Below are positions 1 through 8,198 of a stretch of 64,000 nucleotides of DNA, one piece after another (position 1 is the first letter of the stretch; each line of letters begins with the position of its first letter). Both the position numbers and the translations under genes were made by a program. The notes under the pieces were generated by a model. The model ran no database searches and was not told where the DNA came from. It saw nothing but the letters and a program-made list of their open reading frames with translations. Source of the stretch: Nosocomiicoccus ampullae (lineage in GTDB: Bacteria > Bacillota > Bacilli > Staphylococcales > Salinicoccaceae); NCBI RefSeq assembly GCF_001696685.1, contig NZ_MBFG01000001.1:1-64000 (forward strand). Reading direction: 5' to 3'.

Positions 1-185
1 CAGGATCTCGCACTGTTTTTGTTAGATAAAAAAATATAATTAACAAAAAACGGGTCGACGACTCGATATTTGTTAAATAAATCGAGATATATAACAAAGT
101 CACGAAATTATTGTTAAATAAAATCTTAAGAAGAAGTCTTATCTCTGTTTTAGGATAAAAAAACACAAACCACGCCACAAAAAAA
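1..185. repeat. AT-rich non-coding stretch with TTTGTTAAATAAA repeats
   Basis: No gene is visible here. Three near-identical words, TTTGTTARATAAA, lie at about 18-31, 69-82 and 110-123. A perfect inverted pair (TTTTTGTTA 16-24 / TAACAAAAA 41-49) and a short CTCGAT...ATCGAG hairpin (62-67/81-86) also occur. The words resemble the TTTGCGTTAAATTAA words of the non-coding block at 32.3-32.75 kb. The region may continue left of the window, so the extent is unknown. Confidence 0.4.
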
Positions 186-203
186 CGCTCACCGAAGTGA
201 GCG
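179..203 (-). terminator. intrinsic terminator of yuzD
   Basis: Perfect 7-bp stem CGCTCAC (186-192) / GTGAGCG (197-203) with a CGAA loop. Read on the minus strand it is followed by seven T residues (complement of the A run at 179-185). It lies just beyond the yuzD stop codon. Confidence 0.85.
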
Positions 204-225
204 CGTCGTACAACACCACAAAGTC

Positions 226-540
226 TTATTCAACACCATTTTTTTCAAACCATTTTGTGATTGGTTTTAATTGGACGTAACCGTCTTGAATGACTTCGTC
301 GTTGATTGTGACGAGTGGATAAAATAACTCGTCGTTGTTGATTTGTTCTATTAACTCTTCGTCGTAGTCTGAAAAGTTTTCGTCGCGGTCGATGTCGATG
401 TAGTTTACACGAATGTCCGCGTCTGGATATTTTTTACTGAATAATGCTTCTAACCACTGATACGTATCTTTTGAACTCGGTGCGTTTACACAGCTCGCGC
501 AAATGACGTCTCTTCCGTAGACATTTACTGAATAGCTCAT
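226..540 (-). CDS. yuzD: YuzD family thioredoxin-like protein (DUF1462)
   Basis: A 104-residue protein of the YuzD/DUF1462 family, small cytosolic proteins with a thioredoxin-like fold. A CxxC pair is present at Cys14-Cys17, followed by a serine/lysine-rich turn. The C-terminal half has a PLVTINDEVI segment like the cis-Pro loop region of thioredoxins. The ATG at 540 is preceded on the minus strand by an AGGAGG ribosome site. It is divergent from nfu, an arrangement shared with Bacillus and Staphylococcus, suggesting a link to Fe-S or thiol metabolism. Divergent -10-like hexamers overlap at about 585-592. The exact function is not established; a disulfide oxidoreductase-like role is inference. 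Confidence 0.85.
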   Translation of the reverse strand: MSYSVNVYGRDVICASCVNAPSSKDTYQWLEALFSKKYPDADIRVNYIDIDRDENFSDYDEELIEQINNDELFYPLVTINDEVIQDGYVQLKPITKWFEKNGVE

Positions 541-640
541 ATACGAATCCTCCTATATACCGATAGATTTTTATCTTTTAATCTATTATAATATATTTAC
601 AGAGTGATTTCTCTATAAACGTTTTTGGAGTGATATATAT

Positions 641-883
641 ATGGCAACAACAAAAGACACTATGTATGAACAAGTTGATGCGGTTTTAGATAAATTACGT
701 CCGTTCTTATTAAGAGATGGCGGAGACGTTGAACTCGTTGACGTTGAAGATGGCGTCGTTATGTTACGTTTACTCGGTGCATGTGGTACATGCCCAAGTT
801 CAACGATTACACTTAAAGCGGGTATCGAACGCGCATTACTAGAAGAAGTACCTGGTTTCGTTGAAATTGAACAAGTATTCTAA
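641..883 (+). CDS. nfu: NifU C-terminal domain Fe-S scaffold/carrier (Nfu)
   Basis: An 80-residue protein consisting only of the NifU C-terminal domain, the form called Nfu in Staphylococcus and YutI in Bacillus. Such proteins carry Fe-S clusters to apo-enzymes such as aconitase. The cluster-binding CxxC is Cys48-Cys51 in the sequence GACGTCPSS, and the family signature [15 protein letters not shown] is at residues 19-33. The ATG has a GGAG site about 10 nt upstream and a TATAAT at 587-592. A strong terminator follows at once, so it appears monocistronic and divergent from yuzD. Confidence 0.95.
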   Translation: MATTKDTMYEQVDAVLDKLRPFLLRDGGDVELVDVEDGVVMLRLLGACGTCPSSTITLKAGIERALLEEVPGFVEIEQVF

Positions 884-916
884 AACTAGAGAGTCAATTC
901 TCTAGTTTTTATTTTT
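882..916 (+). terminator. intrinsic terminator of nfu
   Basis: An 11-bp stem AAAACTAGAGA (882-892) / TCTCTAGTTTT (899-909) followed by a T-rich tail. It starts inside the nfu stop codon. Confidence 0.85.
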
Positions 917-927
917 ATGGTGATCAT

Positions 928-1191
928 ATGAAACTCGTAGAATTTTGCCGATCAAACATTGAAAAAACGTCTAAACACACCTACGAACACTTAATGGATA
1001 AAGACGATGTGGACGTTATGGATTACGAATGCACGAATGATTGTGGTGTATGTAGTCGGACTGCGTTTTGTATCGTAGAAGGAAAACGCGTTGCGGCAAA
1101 GACAGATGAACAACTACTCGTTCGTGTATTAGAACAATTAAAAAAAGATGACGAGCCAGATATTTTTGATTATATCAAAGATTCATTATAA
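928..1191 (+). CDS. yuzB: YuzB/UPF0349 family protein (DUF1450)
   Basis: An 87-residue member of the DUF1450/UPF0349 family (Bacillus YuzB). The family's cysteine pattern is present: Cys8 near the N-terminus and a CTNDCGVC cluster around residues 35-42, which suggests metal or Fe-S binding, although no biochemical role is established. It lies between nfu and an IscA-like gene, the conserved context in Bacillales. The start ATG at 928 follows a weak GGTGAT ribosome site located after the nfu terminator. Confidence 0.85.
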   Translation: MKLVEFCRSNIEKTSKHTYEHLMDKDDVDVMDYECTNDCGVCSRTAFCIVEGKRVAAKTDEQLLVRVLEQLKKDDEPDIFDYIKDSL

Positions 1192-1222
1192 TAAAGATAA
1201 GTGAATCAGAGAGGTGACAAAA

Positions 1223-1582
1223 ATGAGTCGAGTGACATTAACAAAAGCTGCTGCAGATAAAGTAAGAACGATGTTAGAAGATAATAACATGCAAGACGGC
1301 TATTTACGTTTTAAAGTTGAGGGTGGCGGTTGTACGGGTCTAACGTATGGTATGGCTGCTGAAGAAGAACCTACTGAGCGTGATTTAGTATTTACACATC
1401 ACGGAGTGAGCGTGTTAGTGGATAAGTTTGATATCGGAGTCGTCGATGGTACGACAATCGATTTTAAAGAGTCGTTACTCGGTGGTGGATTCACGATTGA
1501 TAACCCTCTAGCGAGCGTTGCATGTGGATGCGGAGCATCATTTAGAACAAAAACAAATAAAGGCACTCCAGAACAATGTTAA
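1223..1582 (+). CDS. IscA/SufA-type (HesB family) iron-sulfur cluster protein
   Basis: A 119-residue A-type carrier (HesB/IscA/YutM family) that binds iron or Fe-S clusters and hands them to target enzymes. The three invariant cysteines are visible: Cys37 in GGGCTG, and Cys101 and Cys103 in ACGCGASF. I place the start at the ATG at 1223. An in-frame GTG at 1214 lies inside the ribosome site GAGAGGTGA (1209-1217) and is unlikely to be used. It forms a small Fe-S gene group with nfu and yuzB and is followed by a hairpin terminator. The C-terminal tail of about 16 residues ends in an extra cysteine. Confidence 0.9.
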   Translation: MSRVTLTKAAADKVRTMLEDNNMQDGYLRFKVEGGGCTGLTYGMAAEEEPTERDLVFTHHGVSVLVDKFDIGVVDGTTIDFKESLLGGGFTIDNPLASVACGCGASFRTKTNKGTPEQC

Positions 1583-1614
1583 ATTGTTAGGGAATGCTTG
1601 AAATATATGCTTGG

Positions 1615-1650
1615 AAACGCTAATATTATGTTATATATATTAGCGTTTTT
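1615..1650 (+). terminator. intrinsic terminator after the IscA-like gene
   Basis: Stem AAACGCTAATAT (1615-1626) paired with ATATATTAGCGTTT (about 1634-1648) and followed by T residues. It lies upstream of the true ndh start. Confidence 0.75.
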
Positions 1651-1678
1651 ATATTATAAAAATTTAGGAGATGTAGTG

Positions 1679-2890
1679 ATGAGTTTCGAAAGAAAGAAAA
1701 TTGTAATCCTCGGTGGAGGATACGCGGGTCTTAGCGCATTAGTTGGTCTTCAAAAAGAATTAGGTTTATCTGAAGCAGATATTACTTTAATCAATAAAAA
1801 TGAGTACCACTACGAAGCAACATGGTTACATGAAACAGCTGCAGGTACGATTAACTGGGAAGACGGCGTTTACCCAATTAATAAAGTTGTAGACAACATG
1901 AAAACAAACTTCGTTGTTGCTGAAGTAACAAAAATCGATAAAGACAGCCAAGTAGTTGAAACGACAAAAGGAAATGTCGAGTATGACATTTTAATCGTTG
2001 CATTAGGTTTCGAATCAGAAACATTCGGAATTGAAGGAATGGCTGAACATGCTGAATCAATTACGAGCCCACAAACTGCACTTAAAGCACGTGCATTAGT
2101 TGAAAAGAACTTCAACAACTACTTAGAGTCTAAAGATAAAAATGACTTAGCAATCGTAGTTGGTGGTGCAGGATTCACAGGTATTGAGTACCTCGGTGAA
2201 TTAGTAGATTCACTTCCAATCTTATGTGACAACTTAGGTATTAACTACGACGACGTAAGCATTACGTGTGTAGAAGCAATGCCTTCAATGTTACCGATGT
2301 TCAGTGAAGATCTCAGCGGTTACGCTAAAAAGTACTTAGAAAGTAAAGGCGTTAAGTTCTTACTCGGAACACCAATCGTTGCTGCAAACGAAGAAGGATT
2401 CGTCGTTAAAATTAACGATAAAGAAGAAACAGTTAAAGCAAACAACAGAATCTGGACTGCAGGGGTTCGTGGTAACAAGTTAATGGAAGAAAACTTCGAC
2501 GGCGTTATGCGCGGTAGAATCATCGTTAAAGATGACTTAACAATCGAAGGATACGACAACGTATACGCAATCGGTGACGTTTCAGCGGTTATGAACGGAA
2601 CAGGCGAAAACGCACGTCCATATCCAACGACAGCACAAATTGCGATGCAACTTGGTGAACACACTGCAAAAATTATCGCTGCAAAATTACGTGGTAAAAA
2701 AGTTGAACCATTCGTATATGACGATAAAGGAACAGTTTGTTCATTAGGTGCTAAAAACGGTATCGGTGTCGTTTATGGTAAAGAAATTAAAGGTAAATCA
2801 GCTGCATTTATGAAGAAAGTAATCGATACACGTGCAGTCGCTAAAATTGGTGGACCAGTACTAGGATTCACAAAAGGTAAATTCTTGTAA
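1679..2890 (+). CDS. ndh: type II NADH dehydrogenase (NADH:quinone oxidoreductase)
   Basis: A 403-residue NDH-2 flavoprotein that oxidises NADH and reduces menaquinone at the inner face of the membrane without pumping protons. The FAD dinucleotide-binding GGGYAG is near residue 12 after a KIVILGG strand. A second Rossmann motif (VVGGAGFTG) binds NAD(H) near residue 162. The C-terminal FAD motif YAIGDVSA and a quinone-side segment around TTAQIAMQ follow. The start is the ATG at 1679, 9 nt after TTAGGAG; an in-frame upstream extension to 1598 runs through the terminator of the previous gene. It is the conserved neighbour of yuiB and pepA in Bacillales. Confidence 0.95.
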   Translation: MSFERKKIVILGGGYAGLSALVGLQKELGLSEADITLINKNEYHYEATWLHETAAGTINWEDGVYPINKVVDNMKTNFVVAEVTKIDKDSQVVETTKGNVEYDILIVALGFESETFGIEGMAEHAESITSPQTALKARALVEKNFNNYLESKDKNDLAIVVGGAGFTGIEYLGELVDSLPILCDNLGINYDDVSITCVEAMPSMLPMFSEDLSGYAKKYLESKGVKFLLGTPIVAANEEGFVVKINDKEETVKANNRIWTAGVRGNKLMEENFDGVMRGRIIVKDDLTIEGYDNVYAIGDVSAVMNGTGENARPYPTTAQIAMQLGEHTAKIIAAKLRGKKVEPFVYDDKGTVCSLGAKNGIGVVYGKEIKGKSAAFMKKVIDTRAVAKIGGPVLGFTKGKFL

Positions 2891-2897
2891 GAAAATT

Positions 2898-2934
2898 TTA
2901 AGCATGAGTATTCGTCATACTCATGCTTTTTTAA
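2898..2934 (+). terminator. intrinsic terminator of ndh
   Basis: Stem AGCATGAGTA / TACTCATGCT separated by a short TTCGTCA loop and followed by six T residues, just before the yuiB ribosome site. Confidence 0.85.
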
Positions 2935-2947
2935 TAGAGGTGTCACG

Positions 2948-3265
2948 GTGAATATCGTTCAAGTATTTATATCTATCATTTTATATTTTGTACTCTTTTA
3001 CGGTATTAGTTTTATATTAAATATGATTTTAAAAATGACGTGGATTATGGCAGTTGTTTATCCTGTAATCGTTGTTTTAATCATCGACAGAATTGATACT
3101 GTAGAGTACATAAAATCGCCAAACACTGCATTTAAAGAAGCGTGGAGTAATATTATTAACGTCCAAATTTTTGACGTAATTATATTATTAAGTGGTTTTA
3201 TCGGTATTATATTAGCCGGATTAACAATACGCTACTTACGTAAGCTTGGCTATCAAATGTTCTAG
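2948..3265 (+). CDS. yuiB: YuiB-like membrane protein of unknown function
   Basis: A 105-residue hydrophobic protein that resembles Bacillus YuiB in length, in its neighbours (ndh before, leucyl aminopeptidase after) and in its C-terminal LRKLGYQMF. Three membrane segments are apparent, at about residues 5-23, 29-45 and 75-95, with a polar loop of about 20 residues between the second and third. The start is GTG at 2948, preceded by AGAGGTG. The function is unknown. The stop codon at 3263 is followed immediately by the pepA ribosome site, so the two genes are probably co-transcribed. Confidence 0.75.
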   Translation: MNIVQVFISIILYFVLFYGISFILNMILKMTWIMAVVYPVIVVLIIDRIDTVEYIKSPNTAFKEAWSNIINVQIFDVIILLSGFIGIILAGLTIRYLRKLGYQMF

Positions 3266-3275
3266 GAGTGAGTAT

Positions 3276-4742
3276 ATGAAGTACAATTTTGAAAGTAATT
3301 TAAACGACAACAACAAAGCAATCGTCATCGGTGTAAAAGAAGACTTTGAAAACGACTCAAACTTCGAAGAACTCGATGCATTATTTAATGGGAACTTTAA
3401 ATCATATATTGATGCTGGAGTCATCCAGTCAAAATTCAAAAAAATCGAATCATCGAGTGCAGTGTTACAAACAAACGTAAGAAAAGTATATACAGTTGGT
3501 CTCGGTAAATCTGAAGACTTAACACAATTAAAGCTTCAAGAAGCGTTCGGTACAGTATTACAAGCACTTAAAAAAGATAAAGTAACAGATGCGTATCTAT
3601 ACGTTGACTCATTTAGTTCAGACGACGATTTTTTATACGACGTCGGCTTAATGGGTGAAATTAGTGTATACGAGCCGTTCAACTATAAAAAAGATTTTAA
3701 ACCTTATGAGTTAACGTTATCTTTTAATAAAGAGGTAAACGAAGACAAACTGAAAGAAGGTCAACAAGCTGGAGAGGCGATGAACTTTAGTCGTAACTTA
3801 AGCGAAATGCCTCCAAACGTACTATATCCGGAATCTCTAGTCGAGTTAATTGAAAAAGAATTTTCTGGAAAAGACAACGTTACAATTTCAGTAAAAGACG
3901 ACAAAACACTTAAAGAAGAAGGCTATGGTCTCCTTCATTCAGTCGGTGACGGTTCTGAGAGAAAACCAAGACTCGTTACGATCGAGTACAAAAATAGCGA
4001 TAAAGCACCTATAGCACTTGTTGGTAAAGGAATCACTTACGATTCAGGTGGTTATTCATTAAAACCACGTACAGGCATGGTGTCGATGAAATACGATATG
4101 AGTGGAGCAGCAAACGTACTTGGTATGATGAAGACACTCGTCGATCAAAAACGTGAAGTGAATGTTGTAGCGGTACTTGCGCTCGCTGAAAATATGGTAA
4201 AAGGCAATGCAAACCGTCCAGATGACGTCGTCATCGCTAAAAACGGGTTAAGCGTTGAAATTACAAATACAGATGCAGAAGGACGTCTCGTTCTTGGGGA
4301 TGCGGTTACTGAAGCAATTACACATAAACCAGTTGTAATTATGGACTTTGCGACACTCACTGGAGCTGTAATCGGAGCACTCGGAGAGTCACGTACAGGT
4401 TTATTTACAAACCAAAGTAGACAATACTTAGAAGACGTTTTAAAATCATCAGAAAAAGTCGGCGAAAAGTTATGGCACTTACCGATGGATGAATCCGATG
4501 AAGCGGCAGTAAAAGAAACAGAAGTTGCAGATATTTTAAACAGTAACTTACGTCCATACGGCGGTGCATCGTTTGCAGCGGCATTTATTAATCAGTTTAC
4601 TGAAGATTATCCGTGGTTACACTTTGATATCGCTGGTACATCGCAGTTTGCAAAACAAAATGCATATGGTCCAAAAGCTGCGAGTGGTGTAATGATCCGT
4701 ACAGTCGTTGACTACATTTTAGACGGTTCTATGTATGACTAA
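3276..4742 (+). CDS. pepA: cytosolic leucyl aminopeptidase (M17)
   Basis: A 488-residue M17 metallo-aminopeptidase that removes N-terminal residues from peptides in the cytosol. The two-metal active site is visible: GKGITYDSGGYSLKP (about residues 250-264, catalytic Lys and first Asp) and the family signature NTDAEGRL (about 330-337). The N-terminal third is the poorly conserved macrodomain-like half. The start is the ATG at 3276, 6 nt after TAGGAGTG; an in-frame codon at 3246 lies inside yuiB. It overlaps the downstream thioesterase by 8 nt, indicating translational coupling. Confidence 0.95.
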   Translation: MKYNFESNLNDNNKAIVIGVKEDFENDSNFEELDALFNGNFKSYIDAGVIQSKFKKIESSSAVLQTNVRKVYTVGLGKSEDLTQLKLQEAFGTVLQALKKDKVTDAYLYVDSFSSDDDFLYDVGLMGEISVYEPFNYKKDFKPYELTLSFNKEVNEDKLKEGQQAGEAMNFSRNLSEMPPNVLYPESLVELIEKEFSGKDNVTISVKDDKTLKEEGYGLLHSVGDGSERKPRLVTIEYKNSDKAPIALVGKGITYDSGGYSLKPRTGMVSMKYDMSGAANVLGMMKTLVDQKREVNVVAVLALAENMVKGNANRPDDVVIAKNGLSVEITNTDAEGRLVLGDAVTEAITHKPVVIMDFATLTGAVIGALGESRTGLFTNQSRQYLEDVLKSSEKVGEKLWHLPMDESDEAAVKETEVADILNSNLRPYGGASFAAAFINQFTEDYPWLHFDIAGTSQFAKQNAYGPKAASGVMIRTVVDYILDGSMYD

Positions 4743-5097
4743 TTTACTAGAAGCATTTAACATCGAAATCATTGAGTTAAATAAGAAACGTGCGGTCATT
4801 GAAGTCGATATTACTGAAGAAATGCACCAACCATTTGGTATCGTACACGGTGGTATGAATGCTGTCTTAATCGAAACAGCAGCGTCACTTGGTGGTACTG
4901 AAAACGTTGAAGAAGGATATGCAGCTGGCGTTGAAATCAACGTCAACCATATTCGACCGGTATCATCAGGTAAACTGACAACAACAGCAGTACCAGTTCA
5001 TATCGGTAGAACAACACAAGTTTGGACAGCAGAAATTATAAACGATGAAGGAAAAATCACAGCAGTTGGACGAATGACTTTGACGAATATGAAGTAA
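4735..5097 (+). CDS. PaaI/YuxO-like hotdog-fold thioesterase
   Basis: A 120-residue single hotdog-domain protein of the PaaI/4HBT family. The key segment is HGGMNAVLIETAAS (residues 39-52). Its HGG turn and the Glu on the following helix are the usual catalytic elements for acyl-CoA thioesterases. Relatives include DHNA-CoA thioesterase (MenI), which would suit a menaquinone-using organism, but the substrate cannot be assigned from sequence alone. It overlaps pepA by 8 nt and is followed by a terminator, closing the yuiB-pepA-thioesterase unit. Confidence 0.8.
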   Translation: MTNLLEAFNIEIIELNKKRAVIEVDITEEMHQPFGIVHGGMNAVLIETAASLGGTENVEEGYAAGVEINVNHIRPVSSGKLTTTAVPVHIGRTTQVWTAEIINDEGKITAVGRMTLTNMK

Positions 5098-5101
5098 ACT
5101 T

Positions 5102-5142
5102 ATACCTCTCTAAATCAAAAATAGGTTTAGGGAGGTATTTTG
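5102..5142 (+). terminator. intrinsic terminator of the pepA operon
   Basis: Imperfect stem TACCTCTCTAAATC (5103-5116) / GGTTTAGGGAGGTA (5124-5137), with G-U pairs, followed by TTTTG. Confidence 0.75.
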
Positions 5143-5228
5143 TAAGGAGAAATTAATTAATAATAATTATCTTCATGGTATAATATTAAAACAACATTTT
5201 TATATAAATAGAACATGAGGTGATTTGT

Positions 5229-5453
5229 ATGAAAATTTTAAGCGAACTCAAAATTAATAATAAAGTTATTAATGTAGAAATCCCAGAGAATGTTTTAAAA
5301 GCCTTAGATGTTAATGTAAATGATACAATTCAATTCATTGAAGATAACGATAAAATATCATTAGAAGTTAAGAAAAACAATTTAGATTTAAACTTGATAA
5401 ATGAAATTTTAACTGAAGATGATGAAATTTTTAAAGAATTGGTAGATCGATGA
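5229..5453 (+). CDS. orphan AbrB/MazE-like antitoxin
   Basis: A 74-residue protein with a SpoVT-AbrB/MazE-like swapped-hairpin pattern over residues 1-48 (a VIPENVLKALDVNVND-like segment, then IQFIEDNDKISLEV). A short acidic C-terminal tail ending in DDEIFKELVDR looks like a toxin-binding region. The start is the ATG at 5229 after GAGGTGAT; the in-frame GTG at 5220 overlaps that ribosome site. Its stop TGA overlaps an ATG in the ATGA coupling typical of toxin-antitoxin operons, but the downstream frame is only eight codons long (5450-5476). I read it as an antitoxin whose toxin has been lost; a stand-alone AbrB-like regulator is the alternative. Confidence 0.6.
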   Translation: MKILSELKINNKVINVEIPENVLKALDVNVNDTIQFIEDNDKISLEVKKNNLDLNLINEILTEDDEIFKELVDR

Positions 5454-5476
5454 GATATTTAACAGAAATGATATAA
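5450..5476 (+). pseudogene. possible toxin gene remnant (8 codons)
   Basis: A tiny frame MRYLTEMI begins in an ATGA overlap with the antitoxin stop codon, where a toxin gene would normally start. It stops after eight codons and a bidirectional terminator follows at 5502. This is an inferred remnant; it could be chance. Confidence 0.3.
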
Positions 5477-5495
5477 ACCCAAAATTCAATCCACA

Positions 5496-5533
5496 AAAAT
5501 ACGCCCATTCTAGCCTTCTAGAATGGGCGTTTT
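5496..5533. terminator. bidirectional terminator between the antitoxin and mnhG
   Basis: Perfect 12-bp stem CGCCCATTCTAG (5502-5513) / CTAGAATGGGCG (5518-5529) with a CCTT loop. T residues follow on the plus strand (TTTTGTT) and a T-rich tail follows on the minus strand, so it can end both convergent units. Confidence 0.9.
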
Positions 5534-5534
5534 G

Positions 5535-5951
5535 TTATTCATCAAGTTCTTGCTCTTTTTTACGTTGTTCAATTTTTAATTTATCTTCTTCTGTGAGTTC
5601 TTCGTATCCAAGTTCGTCACGTCGTAATTCGTTTAAGATTGTTAGTTTATACGGCTCTACATCTGAGTGGAAGGCACTTCTTGCAAGCATATGTGCACCT
5701 GTTGGTGCAATGATGTAAATGAATACGAGTGCGAGTAGCAATGTGATTTCAAATCGCTCTTCAAAATACCAAAAGTATAAGAAAACAGCGAGTAGAACGA
5801 GTGATACACCGAGTGTTGAACTTTTACTTGCTGCGTGGAGTCGTGAGTACATGTCCGGAAGTCTCACGATACCGATTCCTGCAACGATTGAAAAGAATAC
5901 CCCACTTAATACGAGTATCGTTACGATACTAGTCATCAGGATCTCTATCAT
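5535..5951 (-). CDS. mnhG: Na+/H+ antiporter subunit G
   Basis: A 138-residue small membrane subunit of the Mnh/Mrp cation/proton antiporter. Three membrane segments lie in the first 95 residues, with the family motif RLPDMYSRLHAASK near residues 29-42. A charged Glu/Lys-rich C-terminal tail of about 40 residues is longer than usual for Mnh1-type subunits. It is the last gene of the seven-gene operon, overlaps mnhF by 23 nt, and is followed by the bidirectional terminator. Confidence 0.95.
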   Translation of the reverse strand: MIEILMTSIVTILVLSGVFFSIVAGIGIVRLPDMYSRLHAASKSSTLGVSLVLLAVFLYFWYFEERFEITLLLALVFIYIIAPTGAHMLARSAFHSDVEPYKLTILNELRRDELGYEELTEEDKLKIEQRKKEQELDE

Positions 5952-6228
5952 GATCGATCACCCATCCTTTCTCTAAAAACTTCGCCATTGCGATTGTACT
6001 GACAGCACCGAGCATACCGATAATCATAATTACAACGATTAAGTACGGAGTGTCAAGTAGGACTGAGAAAATCCCGATTGTTCCCATTAACATAACTCCA
6101 AACGCATCTAACGCTACGATTTTATCGTGTAACGTCGGTCCTTTAATAATTCTATACGATGCGATAACGAGCGCGACTGCCATTCCAATAATTGCGATAA
6201 TGAATATGACTTGTAAAAATGAAATCAT
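5929..6228 (-). CDS. mnhF: Na+/H+ antiporter subunit F
   Basis: A 99-residue subunit with three membrane helices (about residues 4-22, 37-55 and 60-80) and the motif YRIIKGPTLHDKIVALDAFG, typical of MrpF/MnhF. It sits in the membrane as part of the hetero-oligomeric antiporter. It overlaps mnhE by 4 nt and mnhG by 23 nt, indicating tight translational coupling. Confidence 0.95.
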   Translation of the reverse strand: MISFLQVIFIIAIIGMAVALVIASYRIIKGPTLHDKIVALDAFGVMLMGTIGIFSVLLDTPYLIVVIMIIGMLGAVSTIAMAKFLEKGWVIDHDRDPDD

Positions 6229-6704
6229 GGACGACCCACCTCTTTAATGAGACGTTCAAATGAGTTTTTAATAGCCTCGATTTCTTTATCGGCATCGACT
6301 AAGTTTACCCCGTGGATATATAGCGTCTTAAAGTCATCACTAATTGCAACGACGACTGTACCTGGTGTTAACGTGATAAGAGAAGATAGAAGTACGACTT
6401 CCCAATCCTTTTGTAAATCACACGGATACGCATAGAATCCAGGGTATACGTTCATTTTTGGTTGAAGGACGATTTTTACAACTTCGATGTTTGCAACGAG
6501 TAACTCATAAACGAATACGAAGAATAACTTAACAATTCTCCATACGCGGATGAGGTAAAACGTACCTGGTAAGAAGTTACGTAATATGGATACGGCAATT
6601 AGCCCCATTAAATACCCCATCACGAGAGTGCTCACTGTAAAACTGTTGTTCATAAACGCCCAAAGGAATGCGAGTAAGAAATTGAGTAATACTTGTATTG
6701 CCAT
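6225..6704 (-). CDS. mnhE: Na+/H+ antiporter subunit E
   Basis: A 159-residue MrpE/MnhE subunit: two to three N-terminal membrane segments (within residues 1-80), then a cytosolic domain containing the family's LSSLITLTPGTVVV motif around residues 105-118. The subunit is needed for assembly or activity of the Mnh complex. It begins directly after mnhD stops and overlaps mnhF by 4 nt. Confidence 0.95.
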   Translation of the reverse strand: MAIQVLLNFLLAFLWAFMNNSFTVSTLVMGYLMGLIAVSILRNFLPGTFYLIRVWRIVKLFFVFVYELLVANIEVVKIVLQPKMNVYPGFYAYPCDLQKDWEVVLLSSLITLTPGTVVVAISDDFKTLYIHGVNLVDADKEIEAIKNSFERLIKEVGRP

Positions 6705-8198
6705 TTACTCCACCCCCATAATATATTCTGAGTAAACAAACGGATCTGCGAGTGCTTGTGCAGCCATTTCAAAGTATGGATATAAGAAATCTGCACTTAA
6801 ACCGAATACGATGGATACGATAACGAGTCCAACCGCACTAAAGAGCAGTTTATCAGTCTTCATTGGTTTTAACTCTTCTTCTACAGCGTGTTCACCGAAG
6901 AACACGTGTATAAATACTCTCATAATACTGTATAGAATCACTAAACTAGAGAATAAAATAATGACGCCTGAAATATAGTGTTCATTTATAAATAATGATT
7001 TCACGATATACACTTTACCGAAAAAACCAGGGAATGGTGGAACTCCTGCAAGTGATAATCCTGCTAAGAAGAATGTCCAACCAACGACTGGGTGAACTGA
7101 CATTAAGCCGTGTATATCTTTTGCGTTATGTTTACCAGTTCTATAAATGATAAAACCAACGAGTAAGAATAACGCTGTTTTAATAATCATGTCATGAATG
7201 AGGTAGTAAATACTACCGATCATACCATCTAAATCGAGCATTGCGACAGCTGAGATAATAAACCCAATCGCAATCATAATGTTATAGATGATGACCATCT
7301 TCATGTCGTACGTTGAAATCGCACCAATACATCCGATAATAATCGTTAAGATCGATAAGACGAGTAAAACAGTACTAATATAGCTATAGTCTAAATTGAA
7401 AAATAGACTGTACGTACGCATCAGTGCGTACACACCGACTTTTGTCAGTAATGCACCGAACGCTGCAAGTATTGGGATTGGTGGTGCGTTATATGAATCT
7501 GGTAACCAGAAGTAGAGCGGGAATACCGCTGCTTTAGTTAAGAATACAAACATAATAACGACACCGATTAACGTAATGACCGTTAAATTACCGTCATAAT
7601 TAGATAGCTTCACGTGGATATCTGCCATGTTTAAACTACCAACAACAGAATATAAAAATCCAATTCCAAGTACTAAAAAGTTCGATGAAATAATATTAAC
7701 GACTAAATATTTAAAGCCTTCTCGTAACTGAATCGTACTACTACCAATTGTAAGTAATACATATGACGCGATTAAAAACACTTCGAAGAATACAAACATG
7801 TTGAAAATATCTCCAGTAGTAAACGCGCCGTTTACACCCATGATCATAAATAACATCATTGGATAATAGAAATAACGTTCGTTATTAACGCCAATCGATT
7901 GGAACGAATAGACTGTAACGAAAAACAGTATGATCGATGTCGTTAATACGAGTAAAGCACTTAACATATCATAAACGACTGTAATTCCAAATGGTGCAGG
8001 CCAGTTACCAATATTTGTAACTAACACACCATCTGTATATATACGCTGTACAATAACTATTGAAAAAATTACCATTAAGATACTTGCGAGTGTTGTGATT
8101 GCTCGGTGTAACACAGGGTTTCTACCGACGAGTAACATAATCACCGCAGCAAGACCTGGAATGACTAATGGCAATATAAGTAATAAGTTAATAACCAT
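6705..8198 (-). CDS. mnhD: Na+/H+ antiporter subunit D
   Basis: A 497-residue polytopic subunit (about 14 helices) homologous to the proton-translocating NuoN/NuoM subunits of complex I. The conserved transmembrane Glu is within the FVFFEVFLIASYVLL segment and the Lys within LTKAAVFPLYFWLPDSYNAPP. With MnhA it is thought to form a proton/cation path. It overlaps mnhC by 11 nt. Confidence 0.95.
   Translation of the reverse strand: MVINLLLILPLVIPGLAAVIMLLVGRNPVLHRAITTLASILMVIFSIVIVQRIYTDGVLVTNIGNWPAPFGITVVYDMLSALLVLTTSIILFFVTVYSFQSIGVNNERYFYYPMMLFMIMGVNGAFTTGDIFNMFVFFEVFLIASYVLLTIGSSTIQLREGFKYLVVNIISSNFLVLGIGFLYSVVGSLNMADIHVKLSNYDGNLTVITLIGVVIMFVFLTKAAVFPLYFWLPDSYNAPPIPILAAFGALLTKVGVYALMRTYSLFFNLDYSYISTVLLVLSILTIIIGCIGAISTYDMKMVIIYNIMIAIGFIISAVAMLDLDGMIGSIYYLIHDMIIKTALFLLVGFIIYRTGKHNAKDIHGLMSVHPVVGWTFFLAGLSLAGVPPFPGFFGKVYIVKSLFINEHYISGVIILFSSLVILYSIMRVFIHVFFGEHAVEEELKPMKTDKLLFSAVGLVIVSIVFGLSADFLYPYFEMAAQALADPFVYSEYIMGVE

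Noticed and set aside
1598..1678. N-terminal extension of NDH-2
   Set aside because: The extension is made by reading through the previous gene's terminator hairpin; the ATG at 1679 has the ribosome site.
1870..2118. Minus-strand reading frames within ndh
   Set aside because: Antisense shadows of a well-conserved enzyme, without ribosome sites or family features.
3246..3275. Extended start for the leucyl aminopeptidase
   Set aside because: It lies inside yuiB and before the TAGGAGTG ribosome site; ATG 3276 fits.
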